Source of the DNA: Daejeonella rubra
GTDB lineage: Bacteria; Bacteroidota; Bacteroidia; Sphingobacteriales; Sphingobacteriaceae
Reading direction: 5' to 3'
DNA: 64,000 nucleotides
Assembly (NCBI RefSeq): GCF_900103545.1
Contig: NZ_FNHH01000009.1
Location: forward strand, 1-64,000
Positions 25,309-33,994 of this stretch are shown here, piece after piece. The notes under the pieces are model-generated. The model saw only the letters and a program-made list of their open reading frames with translations, was not told the DNA's origin and ran no database searches. Positions within the stretch are counted from its first letter, which is position 1. Each line of letters begins with the position of its first letter. The position numbers and the translations under genes were made by a program.

Positions 25309-25773
25309 ATGAAAAAAAATCTAGACAACACATTTAAGGTATGTGAATTACAACTTGTTTATAAACAAACCTTCAAGCCGTCCCAACGCCCTAAAATCAC
25401 CAATTCTTTGGACAGCTACAATCTCTTAATAAGCATTTGGAACACAGAAATCATTGGATTTATTGAAGAGTTCAAGATATTACTTCTAAATAGAGCACAT
25501 AAAGTAATAGGATGTTACGATATATCAACAGGTGGTATTTGTGGAACAGTCGCAGACCCAAGAGTAATATTCGCAGCAGCACTTAAATCATGTGCTACTT
25601 CAATAATTTTAGCACATAATCACCCAAGTGGAAATTTAACTCCTAGTGAAGCAGATATATCATTAACAAGAAAGCTTAAAGATGGTGGCCTGATATTAGA
25701 TATAGCAGTACTCGACCATATCATTCTTTCAACCGAAGGATATTACAGTTTTGCCGATGAAGGAATAATTTAA
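25309..25773 (+). CDS. Short RadC-like JAB/MPN domain protein
   Basis: 154 aa. It has only the JAB (MPN+) domain, without the helix-hairpin-helix part of chromosomal RadC. Metal-site signature is ILAHNHPSGNLTPSEADISLT (His, His, then Asp). The N-terminal VCELQLVYKQTFKPSQRPK stretch is typical of the mobile-element versions in Bacteroidota. Such proteins are very common on ICEs and islands; their activity (DNA repair, deubiquitinase-like or anti-defence) is unproven. Confidence 0.92.
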   Translation: MKKNLDNTFKVCELQLVYKQTFKPSQRPKITNSLDSYNLLISIWNTEIIGFIEEFKILLLNRAHKVIGCYDISTGGICGTVADPRVIFAAALKSCATSIILAHNHPSGNLTPSEADISLTRKLKDGGLILDIAVLDHIILSTEGYYSFADEGII

Positions 25774-26219
25774 TGGTCAGTCATCCTAAGATTTAGAGAC
25801 AGATTCAAGTTTTAGGTTTTTCTTATAAAAGAGATGTATACTTCTTCTTGTGATACATCCCTAAACAAATAGATTTTATTAAATCTAAAACACTCCCCAA
25901 GTCATTTGCTCGCACCAGAACAAACACCATACTCATGCCTTTCAATTAGCACTTTCATCAGACACTCCCTTTTATAATATAGAGATTCCCAATCCCCCCT
26001 CTTTATCTATAAGTACAACCTCACTACTCAAATACTAAGAAAATAAACAAATTCCGAAGTTTTTTTCAGTTGAAAAGACAAATCTTCTCTTTTCAGAAGC
26101 TTAAAAGGACAAGTGCCAGTACCACATCATACAACCACCCCCTAAGTTTTGGCTATATCGAAGTGCCCCCGATAATCCACTATAAAAAGGGGTAATACAC
26201 ACTCAAAGAAAAAGAAAAA
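25774..26219. other. Intergenic region without recognisable gene
   Basis: 446 bp with no usable open frame. It presumably holds the promoter for the small genes that follow; I could not place one with confidence. Confidence 0.4.
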
Positions 26220-26555
26220 ATGGTAACAGTAGTTGATTGTTCCGTTCGCCAAAGTGGTGAAGGAAAAGAACTGGCTTATTTAGTAGTACAAGGACAGCCG
26301 GAATTTGTAAAGTCACTAAACTCACAAAGGGTCTATATGACCACGAGAAGAGCATTCGTGTTGACAACATTCGATAAGAAGACTTGCAAAAGCCTAATTG
26401 GTACTAAGTTCCCTGGTTCTATTAAGAGAATTCAATGTGATGAGTATGAGTATACTGTCCCTAATAGTAATGAGGTGATTAAGCTTGATTTTAGATACGA
26501 GTACTCTGATGAAGCAGCAAGTATGGAAGAGATGGTATTCGAATCACCAAATTGA
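26220..26555 (+). CDS. Small hypothetical island protein
   Basis: 111 aa, no signal peptide or membrane segment. It alternates short strands (VTVVDCSVRQSGEGKELAYL then VVQGQ, YMTTRRAFVLTTFD) with an acidic C-terminus. Proteins of this look are scattered on Bacteroidota mobile elements, often near radC, with no assigned role. Confidence 0.65.
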   Translation: MVTVVDCSVRQSGEGKELAYLVVQGQPEFVKSLNSQRVYMTTRRAFVLTTFDKKTCKSLIGTKFPGSIKRIQCDEYEYTVPNSNEVIKLDFRYEYSDEAASMEEMVFESPN

Positions 26556-26610
26556 AAATGTTGTAAGAATTCTAGATTAGTATTACCCTTTTCCACTCTA
26601 TAAGTTTTGC

Positions 26611-26826
26611 ATGAAAAGTAAATTGAATTCCTGCTTATTTATAAATAAGAAAGGAAAATTATTCAGAGTCTCATGTCCTTTTAGGGTAAGGGGGAAAAAT
26701 GCAATCAAATTACAAGAACATCAATTATATGTGGTAGACCAAATATATCAGATTGATGATAATATAATTCTGTATGAAATTAATAAAGTGGAAGTAAATC
26801 ATAGAGATTATGAAATTCTAATCTAG
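26611..26826 (+). CDS. Small hypothetical island protein
   Basis: 71 aa, basic at the start and strand-rich (FINKKGKLFRVSCPFRVRGK, then HQLYVVDQIYQIDDNIILYE). It follows the previous small gene by 55 bp in the same direction, so co-transcription is likely. No family recognised. Confidence 0.5.
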   Translation: MKSKLNSCLFINKKGKLFRVSCPFRVRGKNAIKLQEHQLYVVDQIYQIDDNIILYEINKVEVNHRDYEILI

Positions 26827-26892
26827 TGATATCTGAATATAGGGTTCTTTCAAAGTGATAAATCTTTAAACTATCACCTTGGAAGAACTTAT

Positions 26893-27117
26893 TCAACTAA
26901 AATCAAAGAATTCTTTAGGGGAAATCTCAAGTACAGAAGCAATTGCAATTAATGTAATTAGGGTAACATTGACTTCACCCCTTTCTATATTTCCTATTTG
27001 ATTCTTAGAAATGCCAGCTTTAAGTTCAAGGCTTTGTTGTGATATATTTCTTTCCTTCCTTAAATCTCTAAGGCGATTTCCAAATTTCTTTAAGATGACC
27101 TCATCACGAATATTCAC
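26893..27117 (-). CDS. XRE-family helix-turn-helix regulator
   Basis: 74 aa, almost entirely one HTH_3 domain: FGNRLRDLRKERNISQQSLE followed by LKAGISKNQIGNIERGEVN (helices 2 and 3) and IASVLEISPKEFFDF. Divergent from the gene at 27232, with a 114-bp gap where its operator should lie. Likely the switch controlling island cargo or excision. Confidence 0.92.
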   Translation of the reverse strand: MNIRDEVILKKFGNRLRDLRKERNISQQSLELKAGISKNQIGNIERGEVNVTLITLIAIASVLEISPKEFFDFS

Positions 27118-27231
27118 AGGTCTAAGTTGACCTTATGAAATATTAATGTCTACCAATTATAATTGGTATTTGCATTAGATATTATATATTTAAGTAACTA
27201 TTCAACATACAAAGTAAGTAAGCTGATTATT

Positions 27232-27948
27232 ATGAAATTTAACAGAATTGACTTTGGAGACAAAAGCCTAAATAAGAGTTCCAATGCAATAGTTGAAAAA
27301 GCTGAGGAACTCCATACCTCTTTTGAACAGTTGGGAAATTTACCGCATATTATGGAGAATGGCTCCTACTTAGGTAACATCTTTCTAAAGGAGAGTCTTC
27401 TATTATACAATGATATTATTTCAGAAATTCCACAAGAGGATAGGAGAGTTATAGAGTTAAGTGAAATCATAGCTGTTACAGCTATAACGTTGGCAAGATT
27501 TACATGTCAACATACAGCTGTCTCCGCAATGGCAAGTGATTTTAGGAGCAACCCTAATGCCATCATTATGGATTATAAAATCGCTTTGGAAGCAGCTGAT
27601 GATATTTTAAAAGTTATAAGTACTTTAAAAATGTCCTCAAGAGCAAAGGAACTTCTTGAGGAAACAAAAAACATTTCAGCAACAGCCCATAAACGACTAA
27701 ATGGGTCGAAAGGCTGTTTTATTGCTACCTATGTTTACGGTGATTTCGATGCACCTGAAGTAGTACTTTTGAGAAAGTTCCGAGACGAAGAATTGGACAA
27801 AAGCATTTTAGGAAGGACTTTTATACAGATATATTATTACTTGTCACCTAAACTAATTAGAGTATTAGGCTCTAGTAGAACCTTTAAGCGCATTTCGAAA
27901 ATCATAACTGAAGCATTAATTAAAACTCTTAATGAACGTCAAACATAA
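27232..27948 (+). CDS. CFI-box domain protein
   Basis: 238 aa from the ATG at 27232; the frame extends upstream only through non-ATG codons. The N-terminal ~155 residues are helical (four-helix-like: NAIVEKAEELHTSFEQLG, VIELSEIIAVTAITLARF) and not recognised. The C-terminal third is a CFI-box module: KGCFIATYVYGDFDAPEVV, LLRKFRDEELDKSILGRTFI, QIYYYLSPKL. The family is known mainly from this sequence pattern with Cys-Phe-Ile at the head; its function is not settled, though a lipid or membrane processing role has been suggested for the CTERM variants. Confidence 0.75.
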   Translation: MKFNRIDFGDKSLNKSSNAIVEKAEELHTSFEQLGNLPHIMENGSYLGNIFLKESLLLYNDIISEIPQEDRRVIELSEIIAVTAITLARFTCQHTAVSAMASDFRSNPNAIIMDYKIALEAADDILKVISTLKMSSRAKELLEETKNISATAHKRLNGSKGCFIATYVYGDFDAPEVVLLRKFRDEELDKSILGRTFIQIYYYLSPKLIRVLGSSRTFKRISKIITEALIKTLNERQT

Positions 27949-28152
27949 TTAAAAGAGCAATTGGAAAAGTGTTGATTCTTGATGCGCTAGGTTTATTAAT
28001 TGGAGCAGCGGCTGGTAAAGAATAACAAAAACCATGATATATGGTACTATTTTCGGAGCGTAAGCTTCCCAATACCAGATGTAATCTTGGGCTCAGCATT
28101 TGAGGGTTGTAATGAAGGAGATGAGAATACTAAACATTGGCAAAAAGATTAA
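27948..28152 (+). pseudogene. Broken glycine-rich small-protein gene
   Basis: Three adjacent frame pieces read as one eroded small protein: VLILDALGLLIGAAAGKE (to a stop at 28023-28025), then YGTIFGA in another frame, then SFPIPDVILGSAFEGCNEGD to a stop at 28150-28152. The Gly/Ala pattern resembles a glycine-zipper, as in some secreted or bacteriocin-like peptides. At least two frameshifts would be needed, so it is called a pseudogene with low confidence. Confidence 0.35.
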
Positions 28153-28186
28153 ACTTATATACATCCCATAATAACTTATTTACATC

Positions 28187-28753
28187 ATGAGCATCATTAG
28201 AAATATCATAATAAACTTAGTCATCATTAGCGTACTTTTAAGTACTATTTCATGTGTACAAAAAAAACAAGATGAAGAATCTCCTTATAGTTGTAATGTA
28301 AAAATTAAGGAAGAAGGAAGCATAAAAACATTCAGAACCTCAGGGTCTTTTATTTTTCAATCGCAAGGAGAGGAAAAAGTTAACGCAATTGAAACAGCAG
28401 CATCCTTCAAAATAGATACAACATCCGGAACGGTTGAAAAAATATTATTGTTATCAACTTACACTTTGACAACCAAAAACTCTTGGCCAGTAGTGAAAGC
28501 AACGTTCAAATTAGCAGATAAATCGGTTATTGTATTAACAACAGAGGAACATATTGAAGGAACTATGAATGAAAAAGTAAATATGACAGGGAACTTTTTC
28601 AATTTAAATGAGGATAATTATACAAAGCTATCTAATAATGCGGTACAAGAAATAATACTTGAAACACAAGGAGATTCTGTAAGAATTAAACCAAGCCAAA
28701 AAATTATTAATAGTCAGCTCAATTGCGCGTTTAAAGAGTCAAAAAAACAATAA
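28187..28753 (+). CDS. Putative island lipoprotein
   Basis: 188 aa. Signal with lipobox LSTISC (Cys at residue 23). The mature part is beta-rich and polar (YSCNVKIKEEGSIKTFRTSG, ITYTLTTKNS-like strands), with Cys residues near both ends that could pair. No family recognised. Followed 10 bp later by the last island gene, so probably one transcript. Confidence 0.65.
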   Translation: MSIIRNIIINLVIISVLLSTISCVQKKQDEESPYSCNVKIKEEGSIKTFRTSGSFIFQSQGEEKVNAIETAASFKIDTTSGTVEKILLLSTYTLTTKNSWPVVKATFKLADKSVIVLTTEEHIEGTMNEKVNMTGNFFNLNEDNYTKLSNNAVQEIILETQGDSVRIKPSQKIINSQLNCAFKESKKQ

Positions 28754-28763
28754 GCAATTGAGT

Positions 28764-29174
28764 ATGATTACTAGTGAAAGCTCTGACCCAATTCATCTTC
28801 TCGCCATTGCAATTTCCAAATATGATGTAAAAAGCATAAAACGTTTAATTGGAAGTAAGTGTAAGAATCTTGAAACTGTAGGCAATATCAAAGTCAGTCG
28901 AAACGAATATCTGCATTGGTTAGTTAAACAAATGTTTTCCTACCGAACTGAAAGTGCCAATCAAACTATTACATACATGACGGACATTTGTAACGGTTGT
29001 CAAGTAGGAAGAACTGTAGTGATATTTGATGAAGGCAGGTTTCCTAAACAAGAATCTAATGCCCTATTCAAATACACTGCTTGGAATATAGAAGTTGAAG
29101 AAGGGTTTATTACCGGAATTAGTTTCTGCCATTCAACAGAGAAACTAAGAACACACGATGATTACGCTTTTTAA
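28764..29174 (+). CDS. Hypothetical protein, possibly SnoaL/NTF2-like
   Basis: 136 aa from the ATG at 28764 (a TTG two codons earlier is possible). The pattern IAISKYDVKSIKRLIGSKCK, an alternating strand block (VGRTVVIFDEG, FKYTAWNIEVEEGFITGISF) and the cone-like length fit an NTF2-like fold, but this is only a resemblance. Last gene before attR. Confidence 0.55.
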   Translation: MITSESSDPIHLLAIAISKYDVKSIKRLIGSKCKNLETVGNIKVSRNEYLHWLVKQMFSYRTESANQTITYMTDICNGCQVGRTVVIFDEGRFPKQESNALFKYTAWNIEVEEGFITGISFCHSTEKLRTHDDYAF

Positions 29175-29193
29175 GTAAATCATAATGATTCAA

Positions 29194-29217
29194 AGGTACC
29201 TATTAGGATACCTAAGC
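29194..29217. repeat. Tandem GG(A)TACCTAT repeats near attR
   Basis: GGTACCTATTA followed by GGATACCTAAG, matching the pair at 21356-21377. See that entry. Confidence 0.55.
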
Positions 29218-29259
29218 ATTTTAAACAAATTTATTTCATGAAAAACCTCGCTTTAAACA

Positions 29260-29317
29260 CGGTATCGCGCCTGGTTTGGGACCAGGAGGTCGTAGGTTCG
29301 AATCCTGCCACCCCGAC
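29260..29317 (+). repeat. attR: displaced 3' portion of tRNA-Pro
   Basis: 58 bp identical to 21166-21223. It lacks the acceptor 5' strand and most of the D arm, so it is not a functional tRNA. Confidence 0.93.
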
Positions 29318-29323
29318 CGAACA

Positions 29324-29367
29324 AAACGATCCCTCTCTGTGAAAACAGAGAGGGATTGTTTGTTTTA
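29324..29367 (+). terminator. Original tRNA-Pro terminator
   Basis: ATCCCTCTCTGT / ACAGAGAGGGAT with a 4-nt loop and T-rich tail, directly after attR. Confidence 0.88.
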
Positions 29368-29499
29368 GTGGTTTTTTTATTTGTAATTTTTGGTAATAAT
29401 TTATACAGTGATTCCAAAATAACCGGATTTAGATTTTCGGTTATCCAATGTCCTATAAAAAACCTGCCTATACGTTAAAAGACAGGGCTCCGTTTTATT

Positions 29500-29673
29500 T
29501 TACATACCCCGAAAGGTTGTCCCTGCAGCAAGAGCAATAAAACCAATCAGTAATAAGGGGTAATTATATTCTGTCAATACAGGAACATTAGCATAATGAC
29601 CAATGATGCCTGAAATACCACAGATTAACCCAATCATCCAGGTTATTTGTTTTGGTGCTGAAGGTGCTTTCAT
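29500..29673 (-). CDS. Small two-helix membrane protein
   Basis: 57 aa. Two hydrophobic helices, ITWMIGLICGISGIIGHYA and YPLLLIGFIALAAGTTF, are joined by a short polar turn, with a positively charged N-terminus (MKAPSAPKQ). The clean ATG and stop, the layout and the low-complexity flanks suggest a real short gene. Similar tiny membrane proteins are common in Sphingobacteriaceae; role unknown. Confidence 0.65.
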   Translation of the reverse strand: MKAPSAPKQITWMIGLICGISGIIGHYANVPVLTEYNYPLLLIGFIALAAGTTFRGM

Positions 29674-29735
29674 AAGATATGTTTTTAATTGGCTGTAAGA
29701 AGAATTGTTGTCTTACGTAAATGTATGATATTAAA

Positions 29736-29957
29736 TTAAATTGATCTGTTTAATAATTCGCTCTTCTGATCTCCCTGATATGACCCACTGATCGGATTTA
29801 CATACTCCTTCATGAATTGCTTGATAATTTTTAAAATCATTTTAAAAATCTGTTCTCCGCAAATTTTTTCCTTATCCACAAGATATCCAGTATGGTTTAG
29901 CCAAGGTTTAGAACAGAGTTGAACAAAACGGTGAGGTTTGGGATACTCGAAATACAA
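29736..29957 (-). CDS. Possible small hypothetical protein
   Basis: 73 aa, mixed charge, with a CGEQIFKMILKIIKQFMKEY helix. It looks protein-like but has no family, no clear promoter, and lies in a strip that may be the remnant of an older insertion (between two near-copies of the tRNA end and terminator). Confidence 0.3.
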   Translation of the reverse strand: MYFEYPKPHRFVQLCSKPWLNHTGYLVDKEKICGEQIFKMILKIIKQFMKEYVNPISGSYQGDQKSELLNRSI

Positions 29958-29997
29958 TTTACTGATTGGCTTTATTTGTGGCGGATGTTCATCGTTT

Positions 29998-30055
29998 TGC
30001 CACCCGGAGAAACGAAACGATCCCTTTCTGTTATCACAGAAAGGGATCGTTTGTT
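29998..30055 (+). terminator. Second, divergent copy of tRNA-Pro end plus terminator
   Basis: TGCCACCCGGA followed by AAACGATCCCTTTCTG / CAGAAAGGGATCGTTT and TTGTTTTA. It parallels TGCCACCCCGA plus terminator at 29306-29367 base for base with scattered changes. The hairpin (30015-30052) should still terminate transcription in either direction. Confidence 0.7.
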
Positions 30056-30129
30056 TTATTGCACTTGGTTATTGGGCTTTATTGAGATACGGAGTTCACG
30101 TTTAATATTTCAGGAAGCATTTATAAAAC

Positions 30130-30564
30130 TTAATTATTCTTTCCTCGTTTGGCACCTGCACCTCCTCCCCTGCTACCTGCAGGTTTGTTTCTATTTATTC
30201 CACCTGATCTATTTGGGCTGATCTGCTTATCAGGGATGCTCCTGCGCTTATTGAATTTATTCTGAGTCCTATAGCGAATTCCATCCATATCAAGGCACTC
30301 ACCTTGCCGAAGCTGGAACCTTTCCTGATTTTGTAACTGGTAAGAACCATCAGGGTTAACAACAGTTCCATTCCTTAATCTCACCTGTTCCGTAACCTGG
30401 CTTTGAACACCATCTTTATATTGATACAACTTACCATCATAAAATCTTAAATGTTCTTCCTGATGGATCCTGTCCTGCTTTTGAATCTGATCCTGTTGCT
30501 GCGCCTTAAGCATACTTCCTGCTCCTAACAATATTATTAGAAGGATACTGATCTTAGTTTTCAT
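30130..30564 (-). CDS. Exported DUF6799-type protein
   Basis: 144 aa. Signal peptide ends near MLKAQQ. The middle has the repeated pattern RFYDGKLYQYKDG, VRLRNGTVVNPDGSYQL, FQLRQGECLDMDG that marks DUF6799 (short beta repeats each closing on NG/DG). The C-terminal ~40 residues are basic and Gly/Arg-rich. Function unknown; likely a periplasmic envelope protein. Confidence 0.7.
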   Translation of the reverse strand: MKTKISILLIILLGAGSMLKAQQQDQIQKQDRIHQEEHLRFYDGKLYQYKDGVQSQVTEQVRLRNGTVVNPDGSYQLQNQERFQLRQGECLDMDGIRYRTQNKFNKRRSIPDKQISPNRSGGINRNKPAGSRGGGAGAKRGKNN

Positions 30565-30766
30565 TTTTCCTGTATTAATTTTTATTATTAATACAAAATT
30601 AGACGTCCAGGAACTATCAAGTATTGATATTCGTCAGGTAGGTAATTGATATTAAAATTAAAACTAAATTATAATTGCCTTACCAGGAATAAAGAAGTAC
30701 TATTTTAAAACAGAAGAAATCATCTGAATTTTCAATTAAATGATCAGTTATGTGCTATTTCCAAAT

Positions 30767-32920
30767 TTAATTGACTAAAACTTCATCAACAAGCAGCAGT
30801 GCAGGTTTACCCTTTGCCTGATGCCACACCGGAAGCTTTCTAAGCGGTTTTGCAATGATTTTAAGATGAGAAACTGTTTGAGGTTTAAAACTGGTGTAAA
30901 TGGTCTTAATTTCCTGCTGGCTGGTTTTAACAGGCATTTCTGGATTTAGAGTAGCGATCAGGTTTAAATTATTTTTATCTGTCCCTCCGTAAATTTGAAT
31001 ACTTGTTGGAGGAAAAGCTGATCCATTTGAAGATATCAAGGTATTTAAGGCAATATTTTCAATTTTCCTGACTGTCTTAAACTCTAACAAAACTTCCAGA
31101 TTGTTTTCCTGAAAGCCTAGCCAGTTATTATTATTGGTATCAAAATCACCTAATTGTCCGTCAATTAAGGACTTGGCACCTGCCGCTTTATGATATTCAT
31201 TAGGCACGAATAACAAATTTATCATGTCTGGTTTAATTGCAGTTCTTAAAAAGCCAAAGGTACTCACCTCACTGCTAAGCCATCCCTTTTTATAGGCCTT
31301 TGCCTTTATAGTAGCATTCATTTTAATGTTCAAATCATTCTTAAACACAGCAGATGTCAAACTATCAGGTTCAGTGCCATCTAATGTATACCTAATGGTC
31401 ACACCTTGCCTTGGATGAGAAAGTTCTATTGCACTCTGATCCTTAAATACCCTTGAACTATTTTTTAATAATGGTTGTGATAGTCGTATGAGTGTAGTTC
31501 CATCATCTTTAAATCCGGTAATGATCTTTAAATTTTTATTCAATCGCTTTAATTCCTGAATGTCTTTTGCAGAAAATGAAGTGTTCCATATCGTTAACTC
31601 TTCCAGACTTTTCAATGCTATAACAGGCTGCACCTGCTTTAAGTTAACCTGTGTACCTGAAAGTGATAAGCTTTTCAAAAATTTCAATCCGGAAAGTTCT
31701 TTTAATCCGCTGCCGGTAATATCAGTAAAGTTTAAATCCAGATTCTGTAATGACTTAAATTTTGAAATTTTACTCAGGTCTGCATCCTTTACAGGCATTC
31801 TGCTTAACCTCAAACTAATGATTTGGTCTTTAATGGCTGTCAATTCATCCAGTGATTTTGAATCAAAGCCACTTTTACTAAAAAAACTGACTGCCAGTGC
31901 AGGCGACCCTTGTGAAACAGGGGCTACTAATCTGTAAAAAGTATTCAGTTTTTTTATGGTTTCATCATCTGCGGCATCAAAGTCGAAACCTTCTTCCTGA
32001 ATTTCTGCAGGTTTTAACCTTGATGTTGCCAATACTCTTAAGGAATCATTCTGATCAAGGTCCATCACTTTTTTGCTGAATGAGGCATTACCCTTGATCC
32101 ACAGAAAAAGAAGTTCAGATTCTTCATCAGTTAGCTGAGGCTTACCCGAAGGCGGCATATGCTTTTTCACGGTTGATGGCAAGTGTATCCTTTCCAGCAA
32201 GAGGCTTAAATTAGGTTTTCCTGCTATAAATAATTTTCCTGTTTTACCGCCTTTAAGTATGGATAGGCTATCAGTAAGTTTTAAACTACCCTTTAATTTC
32301 TGATCATTATGACAACTAACACATTTTTCCTGAAAAATAGGCTGTATTACATGATCATATACCCTTGCCTGATCCAGGGGAACCGGAATTGGCTTTGAAA
32401 TTGGTTCCAGTACAAAATTATCCCCATGGGTAAGTACCGCACCAAAATGACCTGCAACGATAAGGATCAGAGCTAAAGTGATTGAACCTGCTTTGGCACT
32501 GATCTCATTATACCATTTAAAATCTCTTAACTTATATAAAACAGAGGATAAGAAAACTGTGCTAACCCCAAACCACTTATGATATATCAGGGTATCACCT
32601 TCATAACCATCTTCAAGGGATAAAAACAAGCCCATCAGGACTGTGATTCCGGATAAAAGTATCCCGCTAAGGAATAATCCTGTGGTAAAATTATAGTAAA
32701 AGCTTATTTCTTTATTTACAGGTTTAAAGCGAAAAAACTCCAGGCCTGCAGCCAGAATAAGCAGCACAATTGGAAAGTGCAGTAGCATTGGATGCATTCT
32801 GCCAATGGGCTGTAGCCATTGAGGAATCTCCAGTTGCTGCTCAAAGATCAATAAAAAAATGATCAGGATATTGAGGCAAAAAATTACACTAACAGCATAA
32901 GCATTAAGCTTGCTTTTCAT
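30767..32920 (-). CDS. Membrane c-type cytochrome with LRR, CHB_HEX_C and F5/8-like domains (cassette B)
   Basis: 717 aa. Like its paralogue at 201-1526, it starts with about five hydrophobic segments including a conserved HPMLLHFPIVLLILA stretch. A cytochrome c domain follows with CVSCH (near residue 200) and KHMPPSGKPQLTDEE, then leucine-rich repeats (~345-460). It then adds a CHB_HEX_C-type fold (GVTIRYTLDGTEPDSLTS, ~500-555) and a discoidin-like end (~575-715). The extra modules suggest carbohydrate contact. Last gene of cassette B. Confidence 0.85.
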   Translation of the reverse strand: MKSKLNAYAVSVIFCLNILIIFLLIFEQQLEIPQWLQPIGRMHPMLLHFPIVLLILAAGLEFFRFKPVNKEISFYYNFTTGLFLSGILLSGITVLMGLFLSLEDGYEGDTLIYHKWFGVSTVFLSSVLYKLRDFKWYNEISAKAGSITLALILIVAGHFGAVLTHGDNFVLEPISKPIPVPLDQARVYDHVIQPIFQEKCVSCHNDQKLKGSLKLTDSLSILKGGKTGKLFIAGKPNLSLLLERIHLPSTVKKHMPPSGKPQLTDEESELLFLWIKGNASFSKKVMDLDQNDSLRVLATSRLKPAEIQEEGFDFDAADDETIKKLNTFYRLVAPVSQGSPALAVSFFSKSGFDSKSLDELTAIKDQIISLRLSRMPVKDADLSKISKFKSLQNLDLNFTDITGSGLKELSGLKFLKSLSLSGTQVNLKQVQPVIALKSLEELTIWNTSFSAKDIQELKRLNKNLKIITGFKDDGTTLIRLSQPLLKNSSRVFKDQSAIELSHPRQGVTIRYTLDGTEPDSLTSAVFKNDLNIKMNATIKAKAYKKGWLSSEVSTFGFLRTAIKPDMINLLFVPNEYHKAAGAKSLIDGQLGDFDTNNNNWLGFQENNLEVLLEFKTVRKIENIALNTLISSNGSAFPPTSIQIYGGTDKNNLNLIATLNPEMPVKTSQQEIKTIYTSFKPQTVSHLKIIAKPLRKLPVWHQAKGKPALLLVDEVLVN

Positions 32921-32944
32921 ATAAAAGATCTTGTGGTACAGAAA

Positions 32945-33970
32945 TCAGACTCTTTTGAATTTATAAGGATATACTTTGCCTGAGGCCCATTGTGCCACAT
33001 ACAGGTTTTCATCATCGTCAACACATACATCATGCGGATGGACAAAGATCTTTTCAGCCTGTGACATCGGTTGCAATTTTCCGTCCTTGTAAACAGGTTC
33101 TGTTCCTCCAATATTGGAAACTACCTTGTTATCTTTATCTAAAATTGTTGTAAATCCTGAACCTGTATTATCAAGATTCGGTGATCGAAGTACAGCAGCA
33201 TACAGATAATCATTCTTTATTACTGGACGGCAAACACAAGCGCCCGGCAGGTTGATTATTTCCAGTAGCTTTCCATCCATTGAAAATCGTTTAAAGCAAT
33301 TGCGGGTACGGTCAGTTACTAATAGGCTTGGAGTTCCGGACCTTCTGTCAACAACAATACCATGGGCATTATCGAGGTGTTCATCCCCTTTTCCACGGCC
33401 GCCGAAATAACCTTTAAATTTACCATCATGGCCATAATGCAGGATATATTGATATCCGTATCCATCCGCAATAAAAAAATCCCCATTTGAATCAACTGCT
33501 ACCTCTGTTGGTACAAATTCCTTCGCATTTTTATAAATACCGGGATCCATCGGAACATCAATGGTCATCAATATTTTACCGTCCATTGTAGTTTTATAAA
33601 CCTGATGCTTTGAGGTATCTGTGATATAAAGGAATTGAGTTCCATTTTCATCAGCTATGGTAAGTCCATGACCACCCGGAAAGTCATGCCCCCAGCTATC
33701 CAGTAACTTTCCTGATTTATTATAGATCAGAATGTTGTTTTTAGTTTCATTAGTAAGCAGAATAATTCTGCCTTTCTTATCCTGAACCATTTCATGACAA
33801 TCATTGACAGGAAATTTTGCTGAATCTAAAGTCCCCCATTTTGTATCAAGGGTATACTTCATATTATTATGCCCATAAACAGGTCCTTTATCAACCGCAA
33901 ACAGATCTTTGGCAATAAAAAAACTTGCAGTAACACCAGCACTATTCTGAATGAATTTTCTTCTATCCAT
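32945..33970 (-). CDS. Exported NHL-repeat beta-propeller protein (cassette B)
   Basis: 341 aa. Begins MDRRKFIQNSAGVTASFF, a Tat-like signal. NHL blades include VAVDSNGDFFIADGYGYQYI and DVCVDDDENLYVAQWASG, and the metal-candidate pair NDCHEMVQD / HPHDVC is kept. Clearly paralogous to the protein at 1527-2636, which is 28 residues longer. It sits between the DUF1501 gene (24 bp) and the membrane cytochrome (24 bp). Confidence 0.82.
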   Translation of the reverse strand: MDRRKFIQNSAGVTASFFIAKDLFAVDKGPVYGHNNMKYTLDTKWGTLDSAKFPVNDCHEMVQDKKGRIILLTNETKNNILIYNKSGKLLDSWGHDFPGGHGLTIADENGTQFLYITDTSKHQVYKTTMDGKILMTIDVPMDPGIYKNAKEFVPTEVAVDSNGDFFIADGYGYQYILHYGHDGKFKGYFGGRGKGDEHLDNAHGIVVDRRSGTPSLLVTDRTRNCFKRFSMDGKLLEIINLPGACVCRPVIKNDYLYAAVLRSPNLDNTGSGFTTILDKDNKVVSNIGGTEPVYKDGKLQPMSQAEKIFVHPHDVCVDDDENLYVAQWASGKVYPYKFKRV

Positions 33971-33994
33971 AAAATGATTATAAAAAGCTAATCG

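Larger units (their letters stand above)
21166..29317. mobile_element. Integrative genomic island in tRNA-Pro (8.15 kb)
   Basis: Bounded by 58-bp identical repeats: the 3' portion of tRNA-Pro on the left and a free copy on the right. A tyrosine recombinase gene reads inward next to the left end. Cargo: SF2 helicase, short RadC/JAB protein, two small unknown genes, XRE regulator, CFI-box protein, broken small gene, lipoprotein and an unknown cytosolic protein. No relaxase or conjugation genes are seen, so it would need outside help to move between cells. GC is low and flanking genes are unrelated. Confidence 0.92.

Noticed and set aside
27163..27231. Upstream extension of the CFI-box protein
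   Set aside because: Only non-ATG codons begin it, and it would cover most of the divergent XRE promoter region; ATG at 27232 preferred.
29919..30221. Plus-strand open frame of 100 codons between the island and the DUF6799 gene
   Set aside because: It crosses a strong terminator hairpin and overlaps the end of the DUF6799 gene on the other strand; composition is not protein-like.
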